16,992 bases of DNA from Deltaproteobacteria bacterium (GTDB lineage: Bacteria > JAMCPX01). The notes beneath the pieces were generated by a model. That model searched no databases. It was not told the origin of the DNA and saw nothing but the letters and a program-made list of their open reading frames with translations. The translations under genes and the position numbers were made by a program. This document shows, in pieces, positions 15,464 to 16,992 of this stretch; within the stretch, counting starts at the first letter, position 1; each line of letters opens with the position of its first letter. The stretch is from contig JAMDCL010000152.1 of assembly GCA_023489065.1 (NCBI GenBank), positions 1 through 16,992 of the forward strand, read 5' to 3'.

Positions 15464-16738
15464 ATGGAACAACCCCTTGCTTATAAATTACGGCCAAAGA
15501 CCCTTGATGGACTTGTCGGCCAGGAACATGTGCTTGGCGCCGGTAAACCCCTGAGACAGACGCTGGAGGCCGGTGTGCTGCCCTCCATGATTATCTGGGG
15601 GCCGCCGGGCTGCGGCAAGACATCCTTTATACGGATCATTACCTCCAATCCTGCGTATGAGACCGTTTCCATGACAGCGGTCTCCGCAAACACAAAGGAG
15701 ATCAACAAGGTTTTAAAACAGGCACATGACTACACCCTTTCCGGCAAGAGGCTTGTTCTTATGCTCGATGAATTACAGCACCTCAACCGCTCGCAGCAGG
15801 AACTGCTGCTGCCCTCTGTCGAAGACGGCAGTGTCGTGTTTATCGGTATTTCCACAGACAACCCATCGTTCGCATTGAACAGGGCGTTACTGTCGAGGAC
15901 CACACTTGTGGTATTCGAACCGCTCGGTGAGCACGCATTAAAGGTCATTATAGAGCGGGCGCTTTCGGACACACAGAACGGGTTCGGCAGAAACAACATT
16001 AAAATCAATAATGATGCACTGGACTTTATTATCGTCAGAAGCAACGGAGACGGCAGGAAGGCACTGAATGCCGTAGAACTGCTTGCAGGCATTGCCTTGA
16101 AAAGGCCGGACAGTACCATAACGATCGAGGATGCAGCGAAACTCTCGGAATCCGCTCTCCTTCCCTATGACAGAAAAGAAGACGAGCATTACCATACCAT
16201 ATCCGCTTTCATAAAGAGTATGCGGGGATCGGACCCTGATGCAGCCCTGTACTACCTTGCGCGGATGCTGGAATCCGGGGAAGACCCGCGGTTCGTTCTG
16301 CGCCGGATGATCATTTTCGCATCGGAGGATATCGGTAATGCGGATCCCATTGCCCTCACCGTTGCCGTGTCCGCGTTCCATGCATTCGAGGTCGTAGGTA
16401 TGCCCGAAGGCTTTATCCCCATGGCCCATGCAGCCGCATACCTCGCATCCTCACCGAAGAGCAATACCACCTACATGGCATATCTGAAGGCAAAGGCGGA
16501 CATTCAAAAGTACGGGTATCTTGAAATACCGAAGCATATCGTCAATCCGGTGACGGAATTGGGCAAAGAGCTCGGCTACGGTGAGGGCTATAAATATCCT
16601 CACGATTATGAGGGCGGGCACGTCGAACAACAGTATCTGCCGGACAAGCTGAAAGACAAACGTTATTACCTGCCCAAGGACATCGGATACGAAAAGATCA
16701 TCAAGGCGTACCTGGAGAAGATAAGAAATAAAAGCTGA
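15464..16738 (+). CDS. rarA: Replication-associated recombination protein A (RarA/MgsA)
   Basis: This 424-residue AAA+ ATPase acts at stalled or gapped replication forks with SSB and RecA. It has YKLRPKTLDGLVGQEHVLG at the N-terminus, Walker A GPPGCGKT (46-53), Walker B LMLDE (99-103), sensor 1 in IGISTDNPSF (N133), and the arginine-finger region ALLSR (R145). The C-terminal part has the family's helical tetramerisation domain: ASEDIGNADP, FHAFEVVGMPEG and YKYPHDYEGG. After Walker B it reads LDELQHLNRSQQ where E. coli RarA has VDEVHRFNKSQQ, a local divergence, though catalytic Asp and Glu are kept. It is divergent from nadK and no Shine-Dalgarno precedes the ATG. No clear terminator follows. 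Confidence 0.93.
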   Translation: MEQPLAYKLRPKTLDGLVGQEHVLGAGKPLRQTLEAGVLPSMIIWGPPGCGKTSFIRIITSNPAYETVSMTAVSANTKEINKVLKQAHDYTLSGKRLVLMLDELQHLNRSQQELLLPSVEDGSVVFIGISTDNPSFALNRALLSRTTLVVFEPLGEHALKVIIERALSDTQNGFGRNNIKINNDALDFIIVRSNGDGRKALNAVELLAGIALKRPDSTITIEDAAKLSESALLPYDRKEDEHYHTISAFIKSMRGSDPDAALYYLARMLESGEDPRFVLRRMIIFASEDIGNADPIALTVAVSAFHAFEVVGMPEGFIPMAHAAAYLASSPKSNTTYMAYLKAKADIQKYGYLEIPKHIVNPVTELGKELGYGEGYKYPHDYEGGHVEQQYLPDKLKDKRYYLPKDIGYEKIIKAYLEKIRNKS

Positions 16739-16793
16739 TCGTGCCGCAGAGTTATCCGCGGGAGCGCCTGTGCCTGTACACACTCATTGACCC

Positions 16794-16842
16794 GAAAAAT
16801 GCAATAAGGAAGTTTACTTATTCGCTCAATCCCGCGATCCAC
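16794..16842 (+). repeat. Dispersed 49-base repeat, copy 2
   Basis: This second copy begins GAAAAATGCAATAAGGAAG and matches 8022-8070 at 47 of 49 bases. It starts 55 bases after the rarA stop. Unlike copy 1, the left arm of a long hairpin is not present upstream. Bases 16739-16793 and 16843-16896 hold no gene I can recognise. Confidence 0.85.
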
Positions 16843-16896
16843 CTGATATCTATACATTTCCATAGAGAAACGAGATTTCAGTCCTCTGTATGTTCA

Positions 16897-16990
16897 CCCC
16901 GTTAGAAACTCAGCAGATGATAATTTGTACGACGATAGATTGAAAATTTATTATAAAAACATCTGTATTATTCCGACATTTCTAACGGGG
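16897..16990. repeat. 94-base element with perfect 12-base inverted ends
   Basis: CCCCGTTAGAAA (16897-16908) is repeated inverted as TTTCTAACGGGG (16979-16990) two bases before the window edge. The interior is AT-rich and includes a smaller CAGATG/CATCTG pair. It carries no open frame of interest. It may be a small palindromic element or one end of something larger; the right boundary cannot be judged from this window. Confidence 0.55.
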
Positions 16991-16992
16991 TT

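Overview
The window looks like chromosomal DNA from a deltaproteobacterium-like organism (Desulfobacterota or Myxococcota sense) with moderate GC. The best evidence is gene order. A minus-strand cluster reads pilB-pilT-pilC-pilS, the order seen in Geobacter and Myxococcus. A second minus-strand block reads nadK-recN-GNAT-yjbQ, also a deltaproteobacterial type of linkage. No rRNA, tRNA, CRISPR array or intact transposase was seen.

Layout. Positions 1-4454 (minus) hold the type IV pilus motor operon: extension ATPase PilB, retraction ATPase PilT, platform protein PilC, and the N-terminal membrane part of sensor kinase PilS, cut by the window edge. A near-consensus sigma-70 promoter lies upstream of pilB. 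A divergent promoter on the other strand drives a metallo-beta-lactamase-fold hydrolase (4622-5491). Next come a 56-residue hydrophobic microprotein (5657-5827) and a 663-residue lipoprotein with an alpha/beta-hydrolase (lipase-like) core (5966-7957). Positions 7958-9411 hold an acyl-ACP thioesterase gene flanked by two repeat-rich non-coding stretches with related ends.

Positions 9412-11811 (minus) hold a three-gene unit: a 12-helix NnrS / heme-copper-oxidase-I-like membrane protein, a DUF59 (MIP18-type) Fe-S assembly gene that appears broken by an out-of-frame internal deletion, and a DUF1858-DUF2249-DUF2249 protein. Such sets suggest nitrogen-oxide or redox-stress physiology. A CRP/FNR-type palindrome sits exactly 41.5 bases upstream of the predicted transcription start. 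Positions 11950-15400 (minus) hold NAD kinase, RecN, a short ArgA-like acetyltransferase and YjbQ, closely packed or overlapping. Divergent from nadK, rarA (15464-16738) is followed by a second copy of the dispersed repeat and a 94-base element with perfect 12-base inverted ends at the window edge.

The less ordinary observations are: (1) the broken DUF59 gene between two apparently intact partners; (2) three operon-leading genes that lack a ribosome site and have a -10 box only 6-8 bases before the ATG, so they are predicted to be leaderless; (3) the CRP/FNR-like box at -41.5; (4) a family of short repeats sharing an AAATGCAATAAGGAAGTTT-like core. I found no clearly new multi-gene system. All calls come from reading the sequence; no database search was run.
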